NCBI GenBank assembly: GCA_963930775.1
Contig: OZ005694.1
Coordinates: 5,759,054-5,823,053, forward strand
Direction: 5' to 3'
Source of the DNA: Cliona cf. orientalis
Taxonomy: Eukaryota; Porifera; Demospongiae; Clionaida; Clionaidae
DNA length: 64,000 bases
Part shown: positions 1 through 10,946 of the stretch, piece by piece
Numbering within the stretch: the stretch's first letter is position 1
Layout: each line of letters begins with the position of its first letter
Notes under the pieces: model-generated
What the model saw: the letters and a program-made list of their open reading frames with translations, nothing else
Databases searched by the model: none
What the model was told of the DNA's origin: nothing
Position numbers and translations under genes: made by a program

Positions 1-45
1 ATGCCCACCATGCTGAGATCTCCCTTTTGTTGAATAACCTATTAG

Positions 46-249
46 GTGCCAGAAGGTCAGGGTTGCCCTGTTTGCCAAGCTGGTCTACATAACTTTGGCT
101 ACAGAGATGTCCTTCTCCTGCGGCAGTTCCTGACGCCCGCTGGGCTGCTGATAGGGCGGAGACAAACTGGAGTCTGTAGGAAAATGCAGAGGAGACTAGC
201 AAAGGCCATTAGAAGATCAAGGAAGATGGGTAGGCTATACAATGTATAG
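46..249 (+). CDS. MRPS18: Mitochondrial ribosomal protein S18 (bS18m), terminal exon
   Basis: Component of the small mitochondrial ribosomal subunit. The exon opens after an acceptor (AG at 44-45) and reads in frame to a stop at 247-249, giving 67 residues. It begins with a CPVC pair, as in the zinc-ribbon-like start of mitochondrial S18 proteins, then shows YRDVLLLRQFLTPAG and RRQTGVCRKMQRRLAKAIRR, which match the S18 core (DVLLLSQF, then ITGLC, then a basic helix with KAI+RA). Upstream exons with the N-terminus and transit peptide lie outside the window. Which S18 paralogue (A, B or C) it is cannot be settled from this piece. The match is from family knowledge, not a search. Confidence 0.72.
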   Translation: MPEGQGCPVCQAGLHNFGYRDVLLLRQFLTPAGLLIGRRQTGVCRKMQRRLAKAIRRSRKMGRLYNV

Positions 250-857
250 TTAGAGGTAGCTAAGGAAATTGTTTAGTTGGTTTATAACTGAGTACTATAA
301 TTGCATCCTGCAGGTTTGCTTCCTAACTTTAGTGATCCAAAACTGTTAGGAAAAAAACATTCTAAGCCATCTTAGTCTCACCAATGAGCATAATTAATGT
401 TGATGTCTATGTACATTATCTTCAAGCAGACGAATAAGTTGAAACTGTTTATTTTTATGTGCAATAATATTGTGATATTATGATAGTAATGCATAGCTTA
501 GGCCACTCCCAAATTGTACAATACCCTAGAATTGTGTAAATACGCCCTCCCCCCTGCATGCTACCGTGTTTATGCTAATAAACGCGTGCAAGAAAATTTG
601 TGTTCTTAATGGAGTGTGTGACGACCTTTACCAGAAAATCACGCAAAATTTAAAATCGTAATTATTTTTTTAGCTTGCGTTCTATTAGCATGAACACATA
701 TATGGCCGTGAGTGCAAAACTGCTGGATAGGGGACAGGTCTGTAGGACGACCATTACCGACTAATGAAAGCCAAATTGGTGCCACATAATCTCTGCTATA
801 ATAGGGCTATTGATGGGAAAAGAAAAATACACAACATTAATAATAATGTATACATAC
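250..857. other. Intergenic, no gene seen
   Basis: AT-rich DNA without a supportable reading frame. The only notable item is a repeat-like stretch around 590-720 that holds the core TGACGACCTTTACCAG at 619-634, a word recurring in several repeats of this window. A similar stretch lies at 60733-60820. Confidence 0.5.
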
Positions 858-1179
858 TACCGTAGACTCGGGTTATTAAGCGCACATTTTTTAATAAGCG
901 TATGCTGCCTTCCTACTACTAGCATTGGCTAATAAGCGCATACTCAACAAATGTAGCCTAGCTGTTCATTGTAGCTTTCTGATCAGGTTACCGTCCCTTT
1001 TGATGGCTCTGCTACTCTACCAGTGCAGTATTCTTCGATCCCTCGCACGGATCACGACCGCCCGTGAGGGGGTGTGGCTAAACTACTCTCGTTAATAAGC
1101 GCACATTTTTTATTAAGCGCATACTTCCTTACCACCAAGAGTAATAAGCGCATGCGCTTAATAACCTGAGTCTACGGTA
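858..1179. repeat. Inverted-repeat element (TACCGTAGACTC ends)
   Basis: The left end TACCGTAGACTCGGGTTATT is matched by the reverse complement at the right end (AATAACCTGAGTCTACGGTA, one mismatch). The interior is built from repeats of TTAATAAGCGCA in both orientations. The ~320-base length with no reading frame fits a non-autonomous DNA element. A related element lies at 63578-63973. Confidence 0.75.
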
Positions 1180-1251
1180 TAATAATAATTACACACTAAT
1201 TACATACTAAGTAGAAATTACACACTAAGTAGAAAAACAAAGGAAATTACG

Positions 1252-1760
1252 TGCCCAGTAACAATTTACTTTTCTGTGGTTATGAGGTAATTATAGTGTA
1301 ATGTATGATGAAACCTATGGTGTAATCTAGGAGGTAATTGCCAGAAAATTCAGGGCCTTCATGGAGCCTTTCTGAGACTTGAAAATCGGTATAATAAGTG
1401 AGTATCTAACGCATGTATCCAGCGAATACATTACAAACTGAGTGATACTTTCTCTGACAAGTATATACTGCCGGCCTAACTTCACGCATTCTTTTGGATG
1501 ACGTAATCCCATGGATAAATAAAGCTAGCCGTGCCATGCCGCGACCAATCCGATGTTCAGAAGCTGTATGGCACTGTCGAGTTCATCTCCTGTGATTGAA
1601 AATTGTCAGTATCGAGGTCAGAGAGTCGGTCTCAGATGCCATCTCTGTGATTGAGGTGCCGACATCTAGACTGTGTATGCACTATGTTGACGACCTTTTA
1701 CCATACGAACCATTATGCAGTTACTGGGCACGTATTCATGGGAGGTTTGGGAGCACTTGG
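1252..1760 (+). repeat. Diverged fragment of the 1-kb dispersed repeat
   Basis: Aligns by eye to the right half of the repeats at 7564-8577 and 32334-33337. Shared landmarks are CAATTTACTTTTCTGTGG, GCCTTTCTGAGACTTGAAAA, CCATGGATAAATAAAGCTAG and the TTGACGACCTTTTACCA core. It is shorter and more diverged than the other two copies. Reading frames inside it are not coding. Confidence 0.7.
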
Positions 1761-1849
1761 GGGGATAATTTTTATATGGGCATGCAGAATGGGTTGAAAC
1801 TAGAGATTTGACCCTGGGGAATTTTGATTCACGCCTTAGAAATGAAGTT

Positions 1850-2105
1850 ACGGTCCTTTGAAGTTTTCCCATGTTTGTATAGGAAGCCATTCATTTGCAA
1901 TGTTTTCCGCCCACGCGCTACGTGAAAAACGGGGACTACTCTTCATGCACGCGTACCTATTTCGTTGACGACCTTTACCAGATATGCTTAAAATTCCTGT
2001 ATAGGCTGCCTGCTTGCATTGTATGGCTCTACTATGCATCCAGCTCAACTATGTGGTGGTTTTCAGACAATTTTTTTTATCTGCTTAGTGTGTGGTGTCC
2101 TTGTT
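1850..2105. repeat. Dispersed repeat, inverted copy at 10515-10790
   Basis: Shares TTGCAATGTTTTCCGCCCAC, GCATTGTATGGCTCTACTAT and GATTCACRCCTTAGAA landmarks with the region 10515-10790, where they run on the opposite strand. It carries the TTGACGACCTTTACCA core at 1965-1980. No coding content. Confidence 0.65.
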
Positions 2106-2164
2106 AACACACTAAGTAGAAAAAAAGAGTAGGGAAGAAGAAAATCCTTAGGGGTTTATAAAGC

Positions 2165-2562
2165 ACAAGTATAAAAAACAATTGAATAAAATTGAAGGAT
2201 GAAGCAGGGACGGCAGTGCCAAAAAATACACAAATAAGATTTGTAGGGATAACGTATCACATCCACCATACATCCCTACGCTTGCTTTTCTCGATAATTT
2301 ATATCATACACTTTTGATTCAGTATGTAAAGTGTTGCTAATTATTATTTTGATATTGATCCATGGGTATACAGTATTGATTTTCCATTTCTGCACGCATG
2401 TGCCCCATATATAAATATGTGTGTGCACAGCTACTCAAAAAGCAAGCGTAGGGATGTATAGTGGATGTGATACGTTGTCCCCACAAATCTTGTTTGTGTA
2501 TTTTTTGCACTGCCATCCCTACTTCATCTTTCAATTCATTCAATTATTTTTTATACTTGTTA
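2165..2562. repeat. Inverted-repeat element with ~130-base arms (CCCTACGCTTGC family)
   Basis: The left arm (about 2165-2290) holds ATAAAAAACAATTGAATAAA and CATCCCTACGCTTGC; the right arm (about 2428-2562) is its reverse complement. A short AT-rich spacer separates them. A second full copy lies at 36997-37385 and a left half at 38149-38372. Small, non-coding and hairpin-forming, this fits a miniature inverted-repeat transposon. Confidence 0.8.
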
Positions 2563-2690
2563 CTGTTCTTTTTTTAGTGCCCTCAGGGCCTGGTAGTTCA
2601 TCATTGATTGTCACCGTCTAATTTTCATTAATGCCACCTAGCTGACTAATCTCGTGGGGACAGAGGCATGTACCATGGCGACCAGTTTGC

Positions 2691-3548
2691 CTATTCATTG
2701 TTTAATATTAACATTTCACCTGCAACAGCTTTCCAAGAGTTGGTGGCTTGCTCGTACGTGTAAACGCTCTTTGCTGATTGGTTGGCTGCATTGACACCAC
2801 CAATGGCTAACACTCGGCCGTGTAGGGACACACAAATCGACTCGGAAAGTGGAAGATCAGCAATTTTTTGCCACACATATACATTCAGTTGATATGACAA
2901 TAGAGCCTCAAGTGAGCAGGTGTAGACAGACTTGCTTGCTTTGTTCATTCTTTCTCGACCTCCCAGCACAAGAAGTTGGCTGCCACAAGCAACGATGGAG
3001 GCGTTAACCAATGGCTCGGGTAAAGGAACTAGAATGCGCCATTGATGCGTCTCAGTATTCATCACCTCGACAACTGCCGATCGTCTTTCTTGAATGTCTT
3101 CTCCACCAATAGGCTTTCACCGACCACGATTGCCCCTGGATTAGCTCTTGCAGTTGGCATGGGAGTGAATATCTTGGTTCACTTTCCCAGCTCACCCGTG
3201 AAGCTGAAAAGGTTTTTTGAACAGTTATTCAGTCCATAACCACCAATTATGACTGGTAGATCCTTGATGATGGCGAGAGAACACTTTCTGTAGGGGAAAG
3301 ACTTCATTTTCGACCACAAGCTCGTCGTAATATCAAACTTGTGGACAGTGGTATCATGGTTGTTGTACGGTAGAACGTATCGCCACATTATCGTGCCTAC
3401 TCACTGCTGCATTGGATGCTCTTTTCATCCCCTTTGGTGTTGCAGGACCCTCTCTCCATCTCACCTTCTTTACATCCACAACTGCCTTGACTCTCTTGCA
3501 GGCTTCTGGACGTTTTTTCGGTGGTTGGATTTCCTGAACATTGTTCAC
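2691..3548 (-). pseudogene. Kelch-repeat pseudogene
   Basis: Three stretches on the minus strand read as consecutive kelch blades. Motifs include LPVIIGGYGLNNC, QLLVLGGRERMNKAS and VLAIGGVNAANQSAKSVYTY, with the usual W before each blade end (SLWSK, HQWRIL, NSWKAV). The frame is broken at least three times: a shift near 3376-3395, an in-frame TGA at about 3178-3180 where the blade pattern predicts Trp (GELGK-stop-TKIF), and a shift near 3105 inside ESLLV/GGED. It resembles the kelch half of the gene at 3915-7029 and is probably a decayed neighbour paralogue. Assembly errors could explain single lesions but hardly all three. No upstream kinase exons were found. Confidence 0.75.
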
Positions 3549-3708
3549 TTTTTCTCCTTCAAGCTTGGCCGCTAGTAGTGGTCGTACTTTTCCTTCAGCT
3601 ACATGAATCTGGCTTTACTTCTGCTACTGCTAACGTTCTCTCTTAAAGTGTGGCTTGCTGTATTTGTATCCTCAGTAGACGGTTCTTTCCTGTGAACAAA
3701 GCAGTGAT

Positions 3709-3782
3709 GTGTATATTGACGACCTTGTACCACATGCACCATTCTGAGAATTATGCAGCTACTGGGGATGTGATCAAGTGTT
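3709..3782 (+). repeat. Right-end fragment of the 1-kb dispersed repeat
   Basis: Matches the last ~75 bases of the repeats ending at 8577 and 33337: TTGACGACC, ACCACATGCACCATT, then GCAGCTACTGGGGA and TCAAG. It is isolated between the kelch pseudogene and the end of the kinase/kelch gene. Confidence 0.65.
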
Positions 3783-3914
3783 TATTAAAGTGAAACTATA
3801 TTATACTAGAAGAATAATAACCTATAGATAAGTGTATACAATTTAATATCTATTCAATAAACAAATAATACAAAATTATGCACACATACAATGTCATGTA
3901 CATACACTATGGCT

Positions 3915-6900
3915 TCACAGCTGCTGTACTTGTATTGATGCTATGTCTACTCGTTCCTCAGTACCACCACCACCAGCCACATACAAGTCCCCACTGGGGA
4001 GAACTGTACAGGTACAATGTGATCGTCCAGTAGGCAACTCCCCAGCCTTGACCCAGCTCCTGCTGCTAGGTTGATAATGGTAGATGGCTGTGCTCCCAGG
4101 ATAGTCCCCTCCAACTGCTAGTAGACGTCCATTGTAGGCTAAGGCAGTGGAGCGGCCCAGAGGTGTATCAGGTAGTGACTGCCATGGTGATGGTGTGGGT
4201 GGAGCTCTTGCACTAGCTGGTTGGGAAACAGCTTGAGAGACGAGGTCATCCAAACACACACTGAACACTTTTTTGGACACTGTACCTCCCACAGTGTAGC
4301 CACCCAAGAGATAACACATGTTACCAATGATAGCTGGTAGTGAATGAGAAAGTGGCTGAGGTAGTGATGCAGCATGGTACCATTGTGTTGAATCAGTGTC
4401 CAGAATCTCAACTCGAGAGAGATGAGCTTTACCATCATAACCTCCCATCACCACCAGCCACCTGTTGTTGTGGGTAGCTACTGATGGTGAGTAGCATGCT
4501 GTGGTCATTGGTGGTAAGGGGTGAGTCCATCTTTTTGACTGTTCATTCCACACTCCCAGCTTACTGGTCATCTTGTCAGTTTGTACATCCCACCCACCAA
4601 CCAATATTAGTAGCTGGTTGTTGACAACAGCCATGGAGAACCACTTGTATATATATGGAGGTAGTGTATCGTAGGAGTCCTGTTCAGGATCATAGACCAT
4701 CACTGTTTGTTTCTCCTTGTCTGATGATGCACCCCCTCCTCCAATGTATACCTTCTCTTCAAATACCACCACTTTTGGGTATGTATACATTCCAAAAGGC
4801 AAGTCTTTCCCTCTCCTCCACTTTAGCTTCAGTGGAAGATTCAATTCTGACAGTGGTGTCTATGAAAATTAATGCTATTATTTATATGAAGTACTGAAGT
4901 AATTGTAATACCTTTCTTGCTGGCCTCTTTGCAACAGCAGAATGCTGTGTTGACATTTGCTGCATGGATTCTTGTGTGTACAAAATGCTTAGCATGAAAG
5001 TACTTTGTATAATTGTAGCTAAAGCAAAATACAAATCAACTTCACAACAGGAGCTCTATAGTGTATGAACACCAACCTGCAATCTTCTTAGTTCTCTCTG
5101 AAGTCTGCTAATGTCAGTATTTCTTCGCTCATCCTTTTGTCGTAGCTGGGTCTGAAGCTCTTCCTCTCTCTGTCTGAGTCTGTCATCCTTCTCCCTCAGT
5201 TGAGCATTGAGCTGCTGGATTGCTTTGGTGTGCTGCTCTTCTCTCTGTTGGGATTCTGCTTGTAGTTGGGCAATGTCAGCCTGTCAAGAGTAAAAGAGAT
5301 AGCTACAATGTTCATGACCAAATTAACAGCAAAGCATACCTGCAATCGACTCATTTGAATATCCTTTTGGTGAATAGTTTCATCTTTTTGTCGTAGATGC
5401 TCATCAGCTATCTGTAATAAAAACATGTGCAGTACTAATAGGTAATTATCAGCCTATCATGTTCAATTACTACAAAAATGTATATATGAGTACAGTAAAT
5501 TTGAAGCACTAATAATAAGTTCAACATACCTGCATTTGAACATCCTTTTGATGAATAATTTCATTTTTTTGTCGCACCTCTGCTTCACGCTGATCATCAG
5601 CTGCCTGTATATAAAATAGATGAACTGTTGTTTGGGGGGGGGGGAGTGGGATTTCGAAATACCTCTAGCTGTTGTTGTAGTTGTTGTATCTCTTCCTCCT
5701 TTGCTGTCAGCTCATCAACTTTCTCCTTTCCCTTCCTCTTCAAAGCCAGTGCCGTCATCACCTGCCTTGCAGCATCAGCTGTCACCAACTTTCCACAGGG
5801 TCCTTCAATATCTTCCTTCAGTCTCTCCAACACTCTCACCAGCTGTTCAGCTGTAGGCCTCTCTTCTGGAAAATTCTCCAGACACTGCTTGACCACGCCT
5901 ACCAAAGGGTAGCCTCCACTCCCCCTGTGTAGCTCTCTCTCTAGATTCTCAAGGTAGGTCCCTCGACGATCTACTTCAGAACGAGCCAACAGCTGTCTAG
6001 GATTGTTGGGGTCTGGATAATTGTGTTCTAAGAGATCACCAGGAAACACCTGTGTATATATTATAAGGGAAATTTCATTGTTAGATGAGAACAATGCCAT
6101 GTGAAGTAGCTAGTGGCTAAGGGTGGTCACTTGTACAGCAATTGGCAAGCAGTGGCATGCTATTTTACAACGTGTATAAAGGGCATGGCTGTACCCCCTA
6201 TTTTCCAATCTCCATCCTTCTCTTTCCTTCACTGACTAGTGCTGTACCTGTGTGAGAGTAAAGAGAGCCAGATGACCAAACGAGAAGATGTCAAGGCTGG
6301 GGCCATAGTGAGATGATGAAAGAGCCTCGGGAGGCATGTAGACCAGTGTCCCTGGTAATCGAGACAGTGTCCTAGCTAGCTGGCCGGGCTGTAGGTTCAC
6401 GATACGAGAGTTCCCCAGATCAGTGATCTTGGCGACGAAATAGGAGGTCAGTAGCACATTCTTTGCCGTCAGGTCCCTGTGGATGATTTGAGGAGTGTGT
6501 TTGTGCAGGTAGAGAAGGCCCCTGGACACGTCCTCCAGAATGGATCGCTTCAACGCTAGAGGGATGTTGGGGACTGTTTCAATCAGATCGTCAAGATTCC
6601 CATCCAGTCTCTCCATCAGCAGCACAGGGAGTTGGCAGTCGGGGAGGAAACACACACCCAGGAACAGCGTGATGTTTGGGTGACGAAGGTCAGACATCAG
6701 CTGGCATTCCTGCACATACTTGCCAGCAATATTTTCCACTCCAGCATTACCAGCATCAATGAGAATATCGTGAATTTTCTTTCCAGCATATATAAGACCA
6801 TTCACTTCAATCTGAAAATAGAGGTTACTGTTCAGCATAAATTACCAGGCCAGTTAGAAGCCTGAGCATGATTTTCCATTATTATACCTATATTATAATA

Positions 6901-7029
6901 TACCTCTTCCACTGATCCATATGAGCCAGTGCCCAGTTGTTTTCCGGTGGCTCTGCCTTCTTGTACAAAGCGTGCCAATTGGCAATTATGCAGTGCACGT
7001 AGACGCTGTCTCTGCTGTCGTTCAGCCAT
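3915..7029 (-). CDS. Kinase / coiled-coil / kelch fusion protein
   Basis: Eight exons, all joined in phase 0, give 806 residues: 7029-6904, 6811-6248, 6049-5663, 5604-5530, 5411-5340, 5280-5077, 4959-4912, 4859-3915. Residues ~30-300 form a TKL-type kinase: glycine loop GTGSYGSV, AGKKIHDIL with the ATP lysine, HRDLTAKN at ~153, and DLG (not DFG) at ~173, so the catalytic residues are kept. Residues ~320-490 are Gln/Glu-rich heptads; exons 4 and 5 are near-duplicates (IIHQKDVQMQ, TIHQKDIQMS). Residues 493-806 are kelch blades (VYIGGGG, ILVGGWD, VVMGGYDG, YLLGGYT, LLAVGGDY, LYVAGGG). Inferred: a cytosolic signalling kinase that dimerises by the coil and binds partners through the propeller. Exon 7 is the least certain; the ATG at 7029 precedes MAERQQRQRL. 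Confidence 0.85.
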
Positions 7030-7563
7030 ACTAAAGGTTTTGTGTAAAGGTTTAAAGCCACTGTATCCAGGGGTGGCACAGAAGTGATAAAAGTCAGTGA
7101 TACGGTACAAGTCCATGTGTAATTGCAAGTATTAATACAATAATGTTATCCTTTAACACATACACATACGGTATGAAAAATTATACTTTAGTATTACTTC
7201 TGTTGTGGTTTTCCAAACACTGCGTTCTAGCATGTGGTTTTCCAAACACTGCGTTCTAGCATGTGGTTTTCCAAACACTGCGTTTAGCATTGCTGCAAAG
7301 GTATAATAATGCGCATGCTCAATGATCAACATCTGGGTTGCCACACCTACTCAAGGAAGTGGGTGGGGTCGAGCGTTCATCACAGAGGGTCCGAAGACTT
7401 TTCGTGTTGAATTCCGAATCTTGCATGCGAGCAGCAGATTTTTTCTCTCCAAGCGGTGTTCTGAAGAAGTCGAATAAAGCCAACCGCTTTATATGCGGCA
7501 GCACGCAGCCCGCTAAAAGTATGATTAAGGAGTCACCCGACTCTGATACTTGGCAGCCCTTGA
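7030..7563. other. Upstream region of the kinase/kelch gene with a small tandem repeat
   Basis: No gene seen. At 7204-7286 a 29-base unit, GTGGTTTTCCAAACACTGCG plus TTCTAGCAT, occurs twice in full and once in part. The rest is presumably 5' flank of the minus-strand gene ending at 7029. Confidence 0.6.
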
Positions 7564-8577
7564 ATTATTACGTCCCGAGTCCCAATTAGAAAAAAACAAA
7601 TCGGCCGCGCGATGAGGTAATGATGAGTAATGATGAGTAATGATGATGAAAATGCGGTTAAGACTGTTTCAAAATGTTTAGCGCGCATGAAATCTTGTTG
7701 GGGCCCAGAATTCGAACCTAGCGTGGAAGACATCGTGGACTATCGATGAGATATGGCGATTTTCTCAGTTCGCTTTCTTTGGCAAGCACGCGCTCGGGGG
7801 GATTTCCCTATTCAGTCTATATATAGCACATGGCAGGCACTAGGTGGAGGTCACGTCCGGGTCAACCGGCTCGAGCCGCGCGCCCCAATATACGCGTATA
7901 CGGAGCATGCGCAGTTTGTCGATGTGTCCTAGTTCGAATTATGGCGGCGTACAGTAAGCGCGGTGCAATACTTATGAGGGACTCGGGATGTAGTCTCTAA
8001 GTTTTTCATTATCTCCCCAGTAGCAATTTACTTTTCTGTGGTTATGAGGTAATTATAGTGTAATTATGATGAAACCTATGGTGTAATCTATGAGGTAATT
8101 ATGAGAAAATTCAGGGCCTCGCTGGAGCCTTTCTGAGACTTGAAAATCAGTAAATATGTAGAGTATCTTACGCGTGTATCCAGCGAATAGATTATAAGCT
8201 GAGCGCTACTTTCTCTGAGAAGTATTGTTGGTTGAACTTCACGTGTTTTCTTGGCTTACGTAATGCCATGGATAAATAAAGCTAGCCTTGCGCTATATAT
8301 AGCACGCATCACTGCCACAACGGGCTGGCCCGCGCGCGACCGTGCAGCAGCGTGATTAACCTGAACTTCGGAAGGAATACTGTGTTGTCGAGTTCGTCTC
8401 TGTGATTGAAGCATCGAAACTTGTCGCTATCAAGGTTGAGAGTCGATCTTAGACGCCATCTCCATGATTTCTGGGGCCAGCATCGATCGATGTGTACGCA
8501 TTCTATTGACGACCTTTTACCACATGCACCATTACACTGTGCAGCTACTGGGGAGATGGTCAAGGGTTCATAATATT
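7564..8577 (+). repeat. 1-kb dispersed repeat, copy A
   Basis: About 1,010 bases, highly similar to 32334-33337. Starts ATTATTACGTCC, ends GGGTTCATAATATT. Holds AGAATTCGAACCTAGCG (a B-box-like word on the minus strand), the direct repeat TGATGAGTAA, a CTATATATAG motif, and the TTGACGACCTTTTACCA core near its right end. Short frames (such as 8309-8611 on the minus strand) recur with mutations in copy B but resemble no known protein. Element class unresolved; no clear target duplication. Confidence 0.8.
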
Positions 8578-8731
8578 GCGCATTCGCTATGTGACAGGTA
8601 TTAATTCTCATCTTTACAACAGTTTTATCGCAGCAAACTATTTGTGTTAGTTTCTGGCCTAATTATTTTCCATGTCTACAAACTTATAATTAGACAGCAG
8701 TTCAGCGATCATTGATTCATAACTGATAATA

Positions 8732-8881
8732 TTATTGTGCATCATCAGCAGCTGGATTCTCTTCAAGTTCATGATCCATGGCCATTTGCTTCTCATTCAT
8801 AGCATTGCGCTCATCATCATCTCTAATGGAGAGATAGCCACCTTGAATGTGACTCAGAGCTCCTTCAATTTCATTCCGGAG
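8732..8881 (-). other. Short coding-like remnant, unrecognised
   Basis: An open stretch of about 49 codons ends at a stop at 8732-8734. It reads RNEIEGALSHIQGG, then an acidic, low-complexity tail with IRDDDERNAM and ELEENPAADDAQ. An in-frame TAA sits immediately upstream and no acceptor was found, so it is either a decayed last exon or chance. It lies between kinase genes, but nothing ties it to one. Confidence 0.25.
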
Positions 8882-10514
8882 TTAGCACTATAGATTCCTC
8901 CCACGGCAAGCTGTCAGATCTATACATTATGGCAATGAAGAGCAATCAACACAATGTTAATGTTGGTCAGATCGGAAAGTATCTGGTTGAATGAATCAAA
9001 ACTATATTATTAAATTTGAAGTAGCTATCACAGAATACTCGTGAAAGAGTGATCTTTTCAATTTCTATACTCTGATTTATTATAATAATATTATGAGGAG
9101 TGTACATAGACTCTATGATTCTAGCCTTCAAATCATATGTGCTCCTACACTGCATAATAATAATATTATATCAGTACAAAATTTAATAATTTATTTATGA
9201 TCTACATGTGTGTATGTAGTTGTATTTTGCAAATTTCTGTAATTTTTTCCTGAATATGCCACCTGGGTCTTTGCAATGAGTGCCAGGCTGAGCCTGCTGC
9301 CCATTCTCACGATTTTGAAGCCTGGACCTATATATATGACACCTCCACCCTAACAACAGCTAGTGAGTCCATGATTCAGACCATTTACTTCAACCTGAAA
9401 GTAAATATACAGGATGAAGGTCACTATTCTGTTCACTATTGAAGATGATATCTCTGGAGATTCTCCTCTCTCTCTCTCTCTTCCCCTCCCTTGTTCCCCC
9501 CTGACTCTTTCAAGTAATGTACATAGCTACATAACCCATCGCCCCACCTGCCAGACTGATGGCTATCACTGTATAAGGTAAGTATGGAGCTTATTTTGTG
9601 TCAAACATCATGCAGAGTTTTGATTTAGAATGTAAAATATAATTATGTGATCGGGCAATATCAACTGTGAAATGAAATTTTCAGTTTGTTTGTAGTTTTA
9701 AATTTCATTCGATTTTCAATTTTCAATTCGATTTTTAATTTGATTTTCCATTCGATTTTTGATTTGATTAATTTTCACAATGTGATATTCGATTAATTTT
9801 GATTTTCTGTTCAATTTTTGCTTCGATTTTCAGTTGTTTCATATTCCATTATTCTACAAACCAGAACACGTTCCATTGGTCATTTTCATTAGAGTGCAAT
9901 CCTCTCTCATCGTATAGTACTTTCTGACCACTAAAGTGTGAAGGAAATTACCATAATTATACTCTCCAGATGGTGCAATGGTTACGCTCAGTGTCTTCCA
10001 ACCAGTGTCAAATTAGATTCTTTTTTTTCAAGCTAAACCACAACCTAAGATAAAAGAATTTTATCAAACAGTAATTAGTTAACGGTATACATGTCACCAT
10101 TTCCTATCATAAAATTAATGTCTGCTATACAATAGGTTATGTATGTGGTAAGGCAGAAAATCTCAAGTTGCAAACATTGATTACTGTGCCCACTATAACG
10201 TCATAATACTAATGCGTAGCTAATGTATATTATCTGAGAGTGACTTATATTATGTATATCATCCCCTAGTCTAGATCCAACGTAAGGAGCATCGCCTACA
10301 TAATTATGGAATGTTGTTGGTGTATGTAGACTGCCTTCCCAGCATCACTGGCAGTGAAAAAAAAGATGGAAAAAAATGGCCCTGGGTGGGATTCGAACCA
10401 GTGCATGCATGTAATTAAAATTAATGTTTGAGGCTCTCTGTTCACGACAAACTATTCACAATATGAGCACGCAGAATGGATCGCACCTGGAAATTTCATG
10501 GAAGCGGAATTTTG
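8882..10514. other. Intergenic, AT-rich, one kinase exon relic
   Basis: No intact gene. Around 9690-9840 is AT-rich slipped sequence built on TTCGATTTT/TTTGATTTT. Near 10378-10400 a GGGATTCGAACC word resembles a tRNA B-box on the minus strand, but no tRNA fold could be built around it. A kinase exon relic at 9369-9400 is listed separately. Confidence 0.45.
9369..9400 (-). pseudogene. Relic of a kinase exon start
   Basis: On the minus strand CTTTCAG is followed by an open start encoding VEVNGL. This copies the acceptor and first codons of exon 2 of the kinase/kelch gene (TTTTCAG, then IEVNGL) at 6811. Similarity fades after about 25 bases, so it is probably the rim of an otherwise lost kinase paralogue. 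Short match, low certainty. Confidence 0.35.
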
Positions 10515-10790
10515 ATTCACACCTTAGAATTAAAGATATCACACTTTAAGTGTTTCCCCCACCATATACATGTAGTTGAGCTGGATGCTATATAGTAGAG
10601 CCATACAATGCAAGCAGGCAGTCTATACATCAATTTTGACCAATTTGAAAGTGGGTAAAGGTTGTAACGATATTGGCGCGCATGGCCCCGCCCATCACGT
10701 AGCGCGTGGGCGGAAAACATTGCAAACACATGGGTTCCCTATACAAACATAATTACGTTTTCGGGAAAAAAAATGTTTTCTGCTTGTGTA
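10515..10790. repeat. Dispersed repeat, inverted relative to 1850-2105
   Basis: Contains the reverse complements of landmarks at 1850-2105: GCGTGGGCGGAAAACATTGC, ATAGTAGAGCCATACAATGC, TTGAGCTGGATGC. It differs by an added stretch of about 100 bases. No coding content. Confidence 0.65.
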
Positions 10791-10946
10791 TGGTCTCCTT
10801 GTAATAATACAAAAAATAATAATTAATGACATCAGGCTATGAGCCACAGACTCCACTATTAATTAAATAATTTAAGCTACTAGCTATACTAAACAATCAT
10901 AATAATATAACTAACTGGAATCTCACACTGTAACAATACTAATGTA

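Noticed and set aside
8309..8611. 100-codon frame conserved between two loci (also 32965-33324)
   Set aside because: It lies wholly in the 1-kb dispersed repeat; the frame is not kept equally in the copies and shows no protein features.
10378..10400. tRNA gene on the minus strand from a GGTTCGAATCC word
   Set aside because: No acceptor stem, anticodon arm or A-box at suitable distance could be found; at most a decayed tRNA-derived repeat.
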